Below are positions 22,204-34,928 of a stretch of DNA of 64,000 nucleotides, in pieces. Source of the stretch: Kalmusia sp. IMI 367209 (lineage: Eukaryota; Ascomycota; Dothideomycetes; Pleosporales; Didymosphaeriaceae). Position 1 is the first letter of the stretch. The number at the start of each line of letters is the position of its first letter. Location of the stretch: the NCBI GenBank assembly GCA_027946365.1, contig JAPEUQ010000005.1, positions 558,001 to 622,000 of the forward strand, read 5' to 3'. A program made the position numbers and the translations under genes. A model generated the notes under the pieces. That model was not told where the DNA came from. It searched no databases and was given only the letters and a program-made list of their open reading frames with translations.

Positions 22204-23679
22204 CATCAGGAGCCTAACCAGGCGATAGGGTTCGTCCGAGCGTTTTGGGTCAATCTGGATCGGATGGGAGATGAAGGCGAGAGCAGGCTACAGATGGGCG
22301 GGTGCCGGCGCTATTCACACGCGCCTGCACGCAACAAGGAAAAGCAAACGAGACACGGCAGAAGCAACGCGATGACTGAATAATATACGACACCGTTCAG
22401 GTGTGCTGTTTAGAGCCCAGGCGAGCATGGGGGAGCAACAATGCGGTGCCGGGATCACTGCACCTACCAGCAGCAGACCCTGGTGCTCGCCCTCTGCTCG
22501 GAGTCGCTGGCGTGCGGGACGGCTTGGACCAGCACAGTGGAGGAGCTGTGGCCTGCGCCGGCCCGGCCAGGTCAAAGAGCTGCTCGCCATGGGCGACTGG
22601 GATGTGCTGATGTTGCTCGCTGACCTCGCCGGCAGTCCTTTGATGTCCTGCATGGTCGCGAAGGCGCGTGAGGGGACTCGGGTGGCCATGCCGCTCCTGA
22701 CCCACGGTCGCGGCACAGCACGATGGACAAGACAGGAAGCTTTTTTGTTTTTTCCAAGTACCAAGGATGAGCCACAGGCAGTCAGGAAGCGTCGGGACTG
22801 GCGCCAGCGAACCCAGCACGGACGTGGTCTGGCCAGACGCAACCTGTGCACGCCAGCGAGACAAAGCGCGCTCCGCACATACAAAGACAACCCCCTCTGC
22901 TAGGTTCGCCGTCCTGGGGGCCAATCAGGCTGGGGCGCGGCGCTCATGATTGGAAGGCGAGCCGACGTGGTGAAGTTGGCGTAGAGACGAAAGGACAGCC
23001 GTGACGGCGCAGCGCTTTCTTTCCACGGCACTCTCCCAGCGTCAAGGCAGCGGTGATGGAGCGAGGGCACAGCTCGCGACGGGCTGGGCGCAGGGATGCC
23101 AGAGCTTCGGCGACCAATTGCCAAATCCACGGCCGTGCTTTTGGCTCCTCCAGCTGACATGAAGCTCGCTCATTCAGGTCGCCGGGCTCACGCTAGCCGA
23201 GTACGAGGGCCAGGACGGCACATGATTGAGCGCTCCACGTACGCTTAAGCGGGAGAGGCTTCAGACGACAAAGAAAAGCGCAGCCGATCGACGCAGTCCA
23301 GGACAGGCATGCGGTCGCCAGTTGATTGACTTGATCCGACGTCGCGAGATGCCCCCAGACGGCGGGACAGCGTCGAGCACCCGTCCCGGGTACCTCCCTT
23401 CTGGCCCCAGTGCCACTGTCGCTGGTACTCGGTCAGGCTCTGGGGTATTTTTAGCGTGACATTATATTGTCTGCGGCACGTGTCGGTCCCAGAGCGGACG
23501 GTGCAATAAGCGGTGCGGTCGGGAGCCCTGGTCTGCTCATCTCCAGGGAATCCGCTGGGCGAACACCGCGCGTCAGCAGATTGGCAGATCTCCACGTGGT
23601 GGCATCTGCAGTTATTTTCGGCCTTTTTGTGCGCCGTCTGGGGCGGGAGTTGGGTTGCTCAGCGCGTTGCAGCAGGTGT

Positions 23680-23714
23680 GGGAACCCTGGGGGAGCCCTG
23701 GGGAGCCCTGGAGG
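23680..23714. repeat. Short tandem repeat, GGGGAGCCCTG-like
   Basis: Three imperfect copies in tandem (GGAACCCTGG, GGGAGCCCTG, GGGAGCCCTG), GC-rich and outside any supported gene. Confidence 0.6.
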
Positions 23715-24251
23715 GTTGAAGCGCTCCCACCCAGGGCCTCCCGAGAGCAATGGCGGCGAGCCTCTCGCGCGTAGGAAGGGCACGAGGCGCCCGTTGGCCT
23801 CGGATGACAGCTGGCGTTGCCCGGAGCCCGGGAAGGTTGGCGCCTCTCCCCTTGCCATGTTCGTCGTCGCATGCCAACCAAGACGGTGCTGGCTGAGCGT
23901 GCTGTGCATCGTGTGCATGCCAAGAGATCGTAGCCGCGCCCGTCTGGTCGCAAACAGCATGCGACGAATGGCGACGGTGCGCGCAGGAGGTCTGGCGGAG
24001 CAAGCCTTCGCATTGCCAGCCCGCGGCAAGGATGCCGTCCTCGCCTCGGCCCTGGACGTGAAAGTGGGCGTGATATTGGCTGCTAGTGCGTGGAACAGCC
24101 CTGGCGGATGGGCTCCGGGAGAGACAGGCTGCCGGTACATTGCGTCTGCGCGCGCATCGCAGGACGTCCTTCGCATGAAGATGAGACTGGCTTTTCATCT
24201 GCGTCGAGATGAGGGCGCGGATCGCAGGCCGTGCAACGGACGGGCCATGGA

Positions 24252-24296
24252 GTGTATGTGTGTGTTTGTGTGTCTGTGTGTCAGTCTGTGTGTGTA
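24252..24296 (+). repeat. (TG)n-rich microsatellite
   Basis: Interrupted TG/TGTC tract of about 45 nt in the gene-poor region. Confidence 0.8.
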
Positions 24297-24331
24297 CTGG
24301 TGAGACGCAGCCTAAGCGAGCCCAGGACTGG

Positions 24332-24352
24332 CAGCAGCAGCAGCAGCAGCAG
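24332..24352 (+). repeat. (CAG)7 microsatellite
   Basis: Seven perfect CAG units, outside any supported gene and about 35 nt after the TG-rich tract. Confidence 0.85.
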
Positions 24353-27300
24353 CGTCGAGTCGAGCCAGCAGCGGCCTGAGGTCCTCGGAGAGGCTCTGCG
24401 AGGGACTGGAGCGCGCTGCTGGGCGGAGAGGGCTTCTGCTCGCCAGACGCGCAGATGGGCTGCGGGCTGCAGGTCTGCGGTCTGGTCTGCAGCGTGCAGT
24501 CGCGCGTGCAGCGCCCGACAACGCCCATCCCTGCGGCCACGAAGTGCGTCCCTTCTGCCGGATTCGCGCGCCCAGCTTGATTAAACTCGGATCAACTTGG
24601 ACTCACCCTCCATCTAGCTTATTTCGACCTCGCGTTCGCGTGCACGCCTGCTTCCGTACCCCGCCTGCAATCCTCTCTGTGCGTGCGCGCGACCTGCTCT
24701 CCCCGCCGCGCGCTGCCTTGGCCAGCCTCGCGTCCTGCTTTCTTCCTCCAAGCCTTGGGCCGCAGCCATCGCCTCCGCATCCCCACGCCGTACCGTGGCT
24801 CCTCATCTACCTGGCAGCTGTCGTGTACCACCGTCTCCTGCGCCCATCAGATCTGCATCCGCCGTCCGGCGCCGGCTCTCGATCGTCACAGGCTCGGTGC
24901 CGTCCGCTGGCCTGCTTTTCGGGCTGCCCGTGGACCCACTCGATTCGTCTGTCGCCCCCTGTCGCACGGCCGCTGCACAACTTAATTTTGACACGGATCG
25001 CATTGGTGTTTTAGACAGCCCCCAAGCCTCTCCCATCCGCCCCTGGCGCTGTTCGTTATGGATCGGGACTCCTGATCCTCCACCCGACCAAGCCCGACCC
25101 GTGATCTTGGGACTCGCACCAGGGCATCGCCAGCGCGCGAAGACGCTGTTCCCGGCGGCGGCACGGCCACGTTCAAGCCTCACCTCCCACCACGCCGGAT
25201 GCCCTCCGCAAGCCAAACACATGCTTATCATCGCACTGTCTCCTCCACCTCTCGTCAAGGCCAGCCGCCATCCCCGCCACCCCCCCGTTGCTTGCGCTCG
25301 TGCCGATCATCACCCGTGCAATGAGCCCGTCTGGCCTCGTGTGTGTTTGAAGACGCACGGCAGAAACACTGCATTTCGAATAAGCTGCTGTAAGTGAAAT
25401 GACTGCCCCTCACCCCACACGGTCCTGACATGCAGCCTTTTATCTCGGAACCCATCTCTGTGTGATGCACGCCGTAATAGGCATCTTCTGCGGCTACCCA
25501 TCGAATCAATAGTCACTCGCAATTTTGACTTGGCTGGGTCCACGTCGCTAAACCCTGCTGCGTGCCCAAAGACCTCGCCTTGCAGCAAAGCACGTTTGGG
25601 CCGCGTACCGCTGCATGCCTACATCGTCGCCTTCAACCGCTTCGCCTGTTCCGCTCACCCACTGGAGCTCTAGGCTCAACAGAGGCGTCACCAACATTTT
25701 CTGATTGGGTAGCACCCTCGTTTTTTCTTTTATCATTGTGCTTTTCCTTCGACATGGAAACAGAGCCCGGAAGAAGCCTTGCGACACTCGCACATTCTTA
25801 CCTTTTTTTCTCAGCTGACTTCCAACACGACAATTCTGGGAGCCCCTACGTACCGTAGGCACTCACCGAGCGCGCTGCAAAAGCGGCAAGTGCCATTCCT
25901 AGCGGCCTTGGGGGTTTCAAGTTGCACGGTTCGGTCTACGAAAAGCCGCCGACTGCGAACCTCTTCCCAACTATGCAACCTCATTGCGCGAAAAAGGAGC
26001 CGATTTTTTCAACGCCGAAGCATCGAGAGCCCGATAGATCTCTTGTTGACATCCAGATTCTGCAAGTTGCTTCGTTTCATTTCCCGTATCGACACTAACC
26101 AGACAATCGCGTCCGCTTAGACGGACGCCATTCAAGCCCGCCCGGAGCTGGGTCTGGATCACACAAATCCGGCAGCGCGGGTTTGTGCAGGGAAAGCCCC
26201 AGCTTATGAGATGCGTTGGTGAATCGATCTACAGGCGAAGAGCGCTACGCATCGTCCTTCAGCCCTGGGTCTACTGAAATGGAATCATCTATTTATGATC
26301 TTTACAACGGAAGCATTCATGCGACAAGGTGATGCTTCGCATGCACTCGCATCACATTTTATCGTTGTTTTTGAAGCCCAACAAATAGTTCAGCAACAAC
26401 AGCATCAGACGATGGAATCGGTGACTGGCCGAGGAGCCGGTGCACAGCTTTAGTGACAGATCCTTGTTCGAAGCGTACAGCATCAGATATCGGTTTCGTT
26501 GCCTTTATCTTCTGGAGGACGAAATCACCGTGTCGACTGCTAGTGAGGATCCATCTTCTCACCGCTTTGGAGCCATGGAGTATGGAAGTCTCCCCACCAT
26601 TCGCCGCTAGCCTGCAGCAGAGTGTTGTATGACTGCCCTCCCAGGCACTATAGACCAATCTCGTCACATCGAATCTCGTAAAATGCGTCTCGTGTTCTGT
26701 CGCTGCGAATCTCTCACCAATCACGTAAACACCGGTGCTCGATCATCGCACAGCGAGCGTGTCTCGACGCGAATGACGCTGGAGCACGGCTGTGTAGTTT
26801 AGGGCGAACGATCTCCATTTCTGCCTCTATTCAAATGCGAAGACGGTCGAGATCGATTAACACACTCTTCAGCACTCATAAGAAGTTCCAAGCAAACACG
26901 CTATCGAGAGCGTACAGCACCGAATCTCAAGCCTCTGCCGTTTGCTATAGCCTCCGTAGCGATCCACCCGATTCGCAGGTCTAGTGCGACTTTGACCTCG
27001 CCACTTACGGGGTACATGCCTCTTTCGGGTCCCCTATTCACAGCGGTTTGCTTTTTGCACCATCATGGAGTGACACACAGCTCGTTGAATCATCCACGGG
27101 CTGTGTTTCGCAAAGCAGCTCGTGGTTTGCTCAGTGGTTTGGAGCTAATGACACACTGCAGTACACTCTCAAACAGGTAATCGGTAGCTTTCGGGACTCG
27201 CATGCGTACATGCATCGACTCTCCTTGACAAATATCCTCGTATCGATCTCGGTGTTCCAAGAAGCTCATCCGTTCCATCGCTGCATCATGCCCTCGGCCC

Positions 27301-28930
27301 TACGCCGAGGCTAGGACTTCGTTGATCCCCAAGCTCCAGGAACGTTCTGTAGACATTGCTGGTACTGAGCGGCCGCTTGATGCTGACTGCGGCTTACTAC
27401 TCACATGCGCGTCACCGACTCTAGTCTATCAGCACCCTCTTTCTTTGATCCATCCTTTGATCCGTCTGACATAATGTACGCGAAGACACCTTGGGAAACG
27501 CGTGTGACTCGCACAGTTGCCCAATGTTGCTGGGCGCTTGACCCGGCTGGCCCCAATCACATTAGTCTTACCTCAGAATCCTGCGGAGCATTCAAGTCCA
27601 CCATGCGAGATCATGCGAGGGCCATAATGCGAAGGCAAATACTGACAATGTTCGACAAGCCTAGAGGTCAGTTGTTTGATCACGCGAGCCTTCCTGGCAG
27701 TGATTATGTTCATGTGTCGACAAGGAGTCGCTAATGACGGACTACGGACTGTCGTTCGGGAGCTCATGCAAGACAGGATACGTCACTACTGTAAGTGATC
27801 ACCACTGTACGCGGGTTCTAAAGGGGGGACAAGCTATTATCGGTAGGCTCGATGACATTCTTCGCTCAATTAGTATACGCGTACGCGCTGGACAAGATAC
27901 GTGGCGGGAATCACCAGCGCCATATCCGTTGTAAGCATACTCACTACCATCAGTTACTCTACGGATAGAGACGATGGAACGTCGGTCCTACAGCCTGCCC
28001 TGTCGATACCGACTGGATACCTACTCGTCGATGTCCATAGACAGTCATAGGCCGCGCTAGCCGGGAACCGTCATAGAAGGCCTCATTCCTAGCGTGCCTG
28101 CAAAGTCTCCGTCGTCGATGTTACAAGCACTGGCATACTACTCGATCTTCGTATGGATCAGACAACTTCCCACGTTAGTCGTATAGGCAACATCATATAA
28201 GTATAGGAGCAATTGTCGAGTCTGTATTGAGATGAGCTATCGAAATTGTTACGGCATATCACCATTTTTAAAGACTAATCCCTTGTTTCAGTGCAATCTT
28301 CGCAGTCGAGTCGTGTTTCTGAGGAAAGGATCTTGTTCATGTCGTGAAGAATGACTCCTCTCTGTGACCATTGCTGACAAGGTAGAGACTGCCGCCGATC
28401 GTCTCGCTCGCCCTGCATTTGTAGCTTTTTCCGAAGCATGTAATCATGCCAGCGATGTCGCGCTACTTCCCCAGTCGACCGCACACTCTGGAAACTAGAT
28501 CTGTGTTCTGACTCTGTTCCTGCGGGATAAGACAGGAGGTGATAGTCATTCGGCTGGCACAATTGAATGGACAAGATGGCAATATGGTAGAGTCGGCGGT
28601 ATCAGATCAAATTGTCAAACTGCGACCTGAGTCGCCGCGTGTAAGCTTGAGCGTTGACCGGTGTATTCATCAACTATCAAAGTCCTGATAGATGAAATTA
28701 GATGCCTTCTCAAACGATCGCTCGTCGCCCACCCCGATGTTCACGCTACACGATATTTCCAGAAGGACAACGAGAAAACACTGCAATGAATGCGCTCTCC
28801 TTCCACGATGATCAACCTCACCGTAACCCATAAGAACATCTACAGCCTGCTTTGTACCATGTATATCCATATGCAACCTAAACTAAATGAGCACCAAGAG
28901 GCCACCACCGGTCTGCGTACTCCTCCAGCG

Positions 28931-29335
28931 TCAAAAGAAATACCCGAGGCGTTCCCACTGCGCTCGATTCGACTCCCTTCTAGCTGTCGTATCCGGATCC
29001 TCATTCGGGTCATCTGGATAAGTGTAGCGAATGCGGTGCGCCGCCTCACTCTCAGTAGCAGAGCATTGTTGTGCTTGTCGCTGTTGCTGTTGCTGCTGCT
29101 GCTCGCGGCCCTGTTGCTCGGTGGAAAAGCCTTGGGAATGGAGAACTGGGCGCTTCTTCGGCTTGAGCCAGGACGGATAGTCGCGGTTCGGGTTGCGGGA
29201 GCCTTGGGACGGGGTGCGCAGGTTCATTTGGCTTCGCTTGTGCTCTTGCTGGGCTAGGCGCTCTTTGTAGGTAGGGCTGCGGTTGTTGTCGCTGGTTGTG
29301 GTTGTGGTGGCGGTGTTGTTGTTGTTGGACGACAT
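28931..29335 (-). CDS. Small polyQ-containing protein, uncharacterised
   Basis: Single exon with an ATG at 29335, 134 aa. The N-terminus is Asn/Thr-rich (SSNNNNTATTTTT). A charged middle (SPTYKERLAQQEHKRSQ, then DYPSWLKPKKRPVL) leads to a seven-residue Gln run encoded by mixed CAG/CAA codons at about residues 83-89. The tail is acidic and basic, ending ERLGYFF. No family is recognised, and it looks largely disordered. The clean ATG, stop and amino-acid patterning (SWLKPKKRP, RIRYTYPDDPNEDP) favour a real gene. It is isolated, more than 3 kb from the next supported gene. Confidence 0.6.
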   Translation of the reverse strand: MSSNNNNTATTTTTSDNNRSPTYKERLAQQEHKRSQMNLRTPSQGSRNPNRDYPSWLKPKKRPVLHSQGFSTEQQGREQQQQQQQRQAQQCSATESEAAHRIRYTYPDDPNEDPDTTARRESNRAQWERLGYFF

Positions 29336-32300
29336 GGTGGGCTCGCTTTCGGTTTGGAATGCCGGTGAGGACGGGATATTTGGGTAGTATGTCGTCGCTT
29401 TGGTCTTGTTGTGGACTCTGAATATATGAGAGGGGAGCGCATGTTTTTAGGCGATTTTTCTTCACGGTGAGACATGGGTGCTGAGTTGTATATAAGACAT
29501 CGCTCGGTTTCAAGTGTGATACGTTGGATTCACAAGTAATGAATGGTCGACGTCGTAGAGGTTTTATTCTCAAGTGTGAAATCGCACTCGTGCTGCTATG
29601 CTCGATGCCAATCGTTCTTCCCTCCCGGGACACGATTTAGCTACGCGAGACATTGTCCTATAGCCTTTCTCAAAAGCAGTGAATGAATAGGTGTGAATAT
29701 CAAATAGGATGTTGATACAGCTCCTGTTTGTCTTTTTCCTACAGAGAAACAGAGTCGGTCTATCATGCGTTAAAAACGACATGTAGCCACTACACTGTTT
29801 CTATCTGCGCCCTTCTCACTCTTCGGATCTAGATGTACGTTGAAATGAACAGGAGAACCTTATTATCATACTATCTGTCTCCCAGATCCTAAACACCCAG
29901 GAAACGGGGAAGGCCACCGATAACTCGTCCTTCGCCTACTTACTACTCATTTGCGTGCGAGAAGAAGCATAATTAACACCTAGCCTGTTAATCTTCCATG
30001 GCGGAGTAGACACATTTGATTGAATTGCCACGACACCTCTTCACCTGCTTCATTGCTGATATACGTGGTTAGAGAAGGCTGGCACCATATCTGCTCCAGG
30101 TTCCACGTGTTGTTACGGTTTTGACTCCGTTGTCGGCTCTCCGCGAAGGGACTTTAGGGAAAGCAGGTCTCGTCACTGTTGCTTTTTGGGTGTCACGGTG
30201 AGGCTGCTTCTGAAGTGCTGTTTGAAATAGGAAGATGTGATGCTCTTGCGGTCAGAGGGTCTGCTCGTTGTATTGCGCATTTTGGTATTGAGCAGCATTA
30301 AGTAGATTCGCATATTAACAATACTGTTATTAAGGAACTAAAAGTCATACGATATATCAGAGAAGGGCTTTACATCATCGGCAGACGTATGGACGATAAA
30401 CTCTAGACACATAGTTAGGGGATAGAGCAGATTGTTGGCTTTCAGAATAATGTTTAGTACCTAGTGTTACGTTCGACTGTCGCTTAAAACTCCTCAATAG
30501 TAATACTTAATCCTTGGGTATTACATCTCTAGCTCAGATCTAGTATGAAGATAAGTCAACATGGTGCTGAGCTCTCAATCTATTGTCCTTGTCGAACTGT
30601 GGGCATGGTTAGATATTGAGATTCAGTATTTTTTTTGGTACCTGCTACTAGCTAAAGGTTCCCAATATTAAACAACGCGTATTTTGGCTCACGATGATAA
30701 ATTCTTAAATTCATCAATCTTCTTCTTGATTTCTGCTACCTGAAAAACACTAGGATCGATGACACGTCGATTAATTGCAAACTGCCTGTTCACTGCTTAC
30801 TTTATCATTCGAGCAAACCCCGAATAAAGGTCTTTATAGTAGTATTCCTCTCTCAAATTGTCAGCGTTCTCCTCCCTTGCAGCTTTTCAGCTTGGGCTGC
30901 TGAATAGACCATGGCTTTGCACAAGTAACCTTGACTCTTTTAACATCTCCATCGACTAGAGCATCCTCGTTCGGTTCATCTGCATCTTTGCTATCAGAAT
31001 GCTTATTGTTCTTTTGATTTGGCTGATTGATGAGTAATCTCTAGCGCTGGCATATGGGTAGATGGCACATACGGCTCCCATTTGCAAGGAGCGCTACGAA
31101 CGGTTGATTTGTGTTCAGGCTTCCCACATCTCACGCAGAGGCGTTGGGATGTCAGTAATTTGAGCTGCTCGTAAGTGCGGTCATACATTCCGAATTTGAC
31201 TGAATGGATATTTGAGGTAATGACGCTGGCTGAGGACCTAGGGTAATGGGAGAAGAGGTTAATTAGACCAGACTGGCTCAATTGAAAATCTGTCAAACTG
31301 AGTCGATGAAGAGGAGATAGGCTGAGTGGGTGGGCCATCGTCATCATCCCTGCGGTTATTCTTCTTTTTGTCATCGCCGTACTCTATAATATGCTTGTTA
31401 GTGTCGGATGCCATGGCGAATAGTTGTTCGAAGTGCTGAGGGAACATTCTCCTCATTCAGTCCGAATTATGTAGAAATACGTGTCGAATCAAATATTTAC
31501 TTGCGCCGAATTTATGGTCAAGCTGGAGTGCAGGAGTTCATACTCATTTTACTTTAACTTCTCCTGTGGAAATATCAAGAAGGTGCTTGTAAGGTAAGAA
31601 AATGACTACACCTCATGGTCAGTAGATATTTGCAGTTTGATACATGTCACACAGTGCGAAAGGCTAGTTTGTCACTTTTTGCCAGACTCCTGATCGTATA
31701 AGCAGTATTGTCACTTGACTTTCTTTTACCCTAAAGGTGGTGGTCGCTGAGTGATGGAATGCAAAGTTTACGTTTGCACTATCCGACTTCGATATGTGAC
31801 TTCTACGCATGTTAACATACACACTCAACATTGACCACATAGTATATCCCCAAGCTTTAGAAATCTGTCGCGTAACGCTAGGGTAGAAAAGCGATACGCT
31901 GAGACCTATACTGCCGATCCTGCCTAATGATCTCCGGGCCAGATTTTCCGGAGGGACATAGAAAGTCAAGGATCAGTAATCTACTCGTTCCATGTACCCT
32001 CCAAATTAAGAGTTTTCCAAGTACCACCGACTCAAGATAGCGGAATGGGAGACTTTACCTTTTGCAACGGCTCATGCACTCACGTTCTATGGCTAATCCC
32101 ACATTGGAAGCGGAATGTTTGAGTCAATGATATTCCCAAAGTAACATTTACTGCTTGAAGACAATACTCCGAGAAGCGCTGAATAGCAGTTACCTCCCAT
32201 GCCACCTCCCCCGAATCGCACACGAAACCCCTGTAACATCTCACAACATGCCCGTTGACCCATACCTCACTAATCCGTACGCCCATTTCCGCCACCCAAC

Positions 32301-33092
32301 CCAACCGCCAGGTACAACCTCCTCGCAAAGTCAGTGCAACACACGCCCAGTGCCTCGGGTCATGCACTAAACAATGGTCGCGGCCTTTTTGAGACACCAA
32401 TCGGAGGGTCCGGTGACGATGGTAGCACAAGGCTGAAAGAGGTGGAACGAGCTGTACGACGGGGCTTCCACTAAGGTACAGGGTGTACCGACAATATGTG
32501 GACGGTGGGACGGGATCGTCAGTGTAGCGGAGGGACAAGATCGGTGGAGGTGTCACGCTGCTATGGGCGAAAGCGGTGGAACATGCGCAGGCGTCGCGAA
32601 GCAGAAATTGCGTAATGGAAGACGTGTGATATATTTGTGGGACGAGGTGCTCGTCCGTGAGAGAAGAATGTCACCCGTTAGTCCTTAATTTAGGTGCGTG
32701 GTATTGTTGTTGTAGCGCTGAAGAGTGGAGCTTTCAAGGTTTCGGCCCTTACTAAATCGGGTGTTGCATTCGAGCGGTCGCCGAAAAGGTGATAGATTGA
32801 CATGCTCAACATTTACGCGCGTTGCTTTGTAGACTCATCGGTTGGTATTGTAAGCCAGGTGTAAGAATATGGTGTACCATCGTCGGATTGGGAAAGCCGG
32901 AGACATATGCTATGCAGCCAAGCACATAACCACCTAATCCGCCAATCGTCCGGAGCCTTTTTTGAAGCTTGCCTTACGGACTTGGAAGCCTAACTACAAA
33001 CACACCAGCATATAAGGAAGCTCAAGTGCAAAGCCATTCGATTGTAACACAACTGGTCTACTGTTACGTCTTTGTCCAATATACACGTTAGC
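29336..33092. other. Gene-poor, partly AT-rich tract
   Basis: About 3.75 kb. The segment 30.2-31.0 kb is noticeably AT-rich with many in-frame stops, as seen in mutated repeat remnants. A gag-like zinc knuckle lies at 31003-31374. The - strand frame at 32080-32556 (158 codons, GTG start) shows no recognisable domain and I do not call it. The last 300 bases should include the promoter of the GFA-fold gene. Confidence 0.5.
31003..31374 (-). mobile_element. Retroelement gag-like zinc-knuckle remnant
   Basis: A 123-codon frame with a knuckle of the form CxxCxxxxHx8C (LCVRCGKPEHK ... APCKWEPYVP). It follows a short helix, YEQLKLLTSQR, as in the C-terminus of fungal LTR-retroelement gag proteins. 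Upstream on the same strand, an overlapping frame (31259-31456) ends near the same place in another phase, consistent with frameshift decay. I saw no protease, reverse transcriptase or long terminal repeat, so this is a fragment at most. A domesticated zinc-knuckle gene is the alternative. Confidence 0.4.
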
Positions 33093-33652
33093 ATGAGTGC
33101 CGCAGATTTACTACAGCTTCCTCCATTTGACGCCTCAGATTCGAAGACCTACAATGCGCTCTGTCACTGCGGCACCGTGCAATACAATGTTACGCTTTCG
33201 CCACCACTAGAGCGACAGAAGATTGTCGAGTGCAACTGTTCGATTTGTTCACGCAACGGCTATCTCCTCGTATATCCCAAGGCCGAGCAGTTCAAGGTGA
33301 CGAGCGGCCAGGAGGCATTGAAGACGTACACTTTTGGGCCCAAGATGAATCTGCACTACTTCTGTGGCCGCTGCGGGAGCGCCGTGTTCTTTGACCCGCA
33401 ACTGCCGAAGCGCGGCGAGACGATTGATATTAGGGGTGTCAACGTGAGTATCTTGATTAAACGAGGAGCGACTTGGTGCTAAATGATCTTTCTCAGATAC
33501 GAATGTTCAAGGGCATCAAGGTAAAGGACTTCCAAACGATTCACGCCGATGGATGGTATGTAGTTCTAGAAACCTTCTTTTAGTTCTGTACTGACTCTTA
33601 TGCTCCTGACAGGAATTATTGGCCCTTCCTCGATTCTGACTACCTGAAATGA
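33093..33652 (+). CDS. GFA/CENP-V fold zinc protein
   Basis: Member of the glutathione-dependent formaldehyde-activating enzyme (GFA, Mss4-like) family. The fold carries two zinc sites, and family members are annotated as adding formaldehyde to glutathione, though most fungal paralogues are untested. Exons 33093-33443, 33497-33555 and 33613-33652 join in phase (the last junction splits a Trp codon) and give 149 aa. All seven signature Cys are visible: C24-x-C26, C47-x-C49-xx-C52 and C91-xx-C94 (CHC, CNCSIC, CGRCG). The C-terminus NYWPFLDSDYLK is typical. The ATG at 33093 is the only sensible start. It lies tandemly upstream of the thioesterase-like gene, about 280 bp apart, with no obvious functional link. 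Confidence 0.9.
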
Positions 33653-33931
33653 GAACGTGCGATAAGACTCTCAGGCCCGGTGAATACCTGTAGGTCAATC
33701 GGGTGCGCAGACACTCTGTAGGATACAGTCATCTCCACTTCTTTCAATTAGACATTGTCAATATATTTGTAGTATATAAAGAAGTAGTTGAAGCGTATGA
33801 AATCGATGGAAGTCGTGAAGAGAGATTATCTGAATGCCAAGAGATCTGTGCCTCGGCCGACTGAAAGTCTCCGTCAGTCTTCAACTTCTCTAGCTCAACA
33901 CCACTGCTCTGGTGAGGCGTGATCGTGCACA

Positions 33932-34928
33932 ATGATACGCCCACGCTTTCGCATACGTCCTGTCTCCATCTTGACTCAAATTGGTCCTCATAGATGTAAA
34001 CCCCAGCGATTCACTTCCTCACAAGCTACCGCCACGCCGAACACCTCCGCAGCACCCCCGAAACCACGCAGATCGCGCTTGCTATACATATGGTACGGCA
34101 TCGTCCTCTTTGGCGGCGTCTCTGCGGGCCTTACTATTCGTAATTTCGTTAGCCCATCACTGCCGGTTCCTGGCAGCAGAGAGGATGAGCTTGCGCTCGC
34201 AGCTCTCACCTCCGATGTTGAACAACTGGATATCGTGAAGTACATGCGGTCGCAATGCTATCACCTACACGAAGACTCACCTTTATCTGGTACCAGAGCA
34301 AGTGGACATAAAGGATGGATAGAACTGGGTGTTAAAACGCATATTGCAGAATCAAAGGATGATGTAGGAAAGAAGACCCGGACAATTACCGAAGACGCTT
34401 TGGCTGGGAGCAAGGGATTAGGTGTACAGAGGGCATTCTGGAATGCGGAGACAAGAGAACTTGTCGCTGTGGTCTGGCTTGGGACGGCACTGAGCGGGTG
34501 GCCGATGCTTGCGCACGGGGGAGCGATTGCGACCGTCTTTGAAGACTGCATGTCAAAGATGGTCGCAGGGCCCGATGCTACAATTGGTAAGTTGTTTTTG
34601 TATCCACCACGCGGTAAAGTACTCATGAGATTGCCTAGATTCGATCGAACAGCCAACGTCTATGAGCATTACCTACGCCAAACCGACCTACAGCACGAAT
34701 TTCTACATCCTACGCGCCAATTACTCGAGACCAAACTTTTCTCAAGTCGCACCGCCGCACGATCCGGACCCAGCACCCGCAAAGTCATGGTTACCTTCGT
34801 GGAAAGACTTTACAAAGAAGGAACAGCCCACAAATTCGAAGAAGGCGGTGGAGATCATCGGGACGCTTGAAAGTGTGGATGGGGAGCTGTTGGTAAGGGT
34901 GAAGGGCACATTTCCGGTATCGGGCTGA
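33932..34928 (+). CDS. THEM4-like hotdog-fold thioesterase, membrane-anchored, probably mitochondrial
   Basis: Probable acyl-CoA thioesterase-superfamily protein, 314 aa, from exons 33932-34586 and 34639-34928 (52-nt intron, phase 1). The N-terminus is Arg-rich without acidic residues up to about residue 49, fitting a mitochondrial presequence. One hydrophobic segment follows at about residues 50-69 (LLYIWYGIVLFGGVSAGLTI). The hotdog core shows AHGGAIATVFEDCM at about residues 194-207, matching the HGG(A)xATxxD helix of the PaaI/THEM4 family. After the intron come the paired beta strands (SITYAKPT, FYILRANYS) and a C-terminal strand (VEIIGTLESVDGELLVRVKGTF). The substrate cannot be read from sequence. 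Confidence 0.85.

Larger units (their letters stand above)
22204..28930. other. Large gene-poor tract, GC-rich then mixed
   Basis: About 6.7 kb with no gene I can support. From 22.2 to 25.5 kb it is GC-rich, with many overlapping frames on both strands (an effect of composition), CT-rich blocks at 24.6-25.4 kb, and several simple repeats. From 25.5 to 28.9 kb composition is more even. Its position upstream of the C2H2 gene would suit an extended regulatory region, as is common for fungal developmental regulators. One 120-codon frame on the - strand (26359-26724, GTG-started) reads smoothly but has no ATG. Confidence 0.5.

Noticed and set aside
22315..25560. Dozens of long overlapping frames on both strands in the GC-rich tract
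   Set aside because: They overlap in several phases on both strands, most start at non-ATG codons, and none shows a domain. GC-rich composition lowers stop frequency and explains them.
32080..32556. 158-codon frame on the - strand
   Set aside because: GTG start and no domain or splice context; similar open stretches occur elsewhere in non-coding parts.
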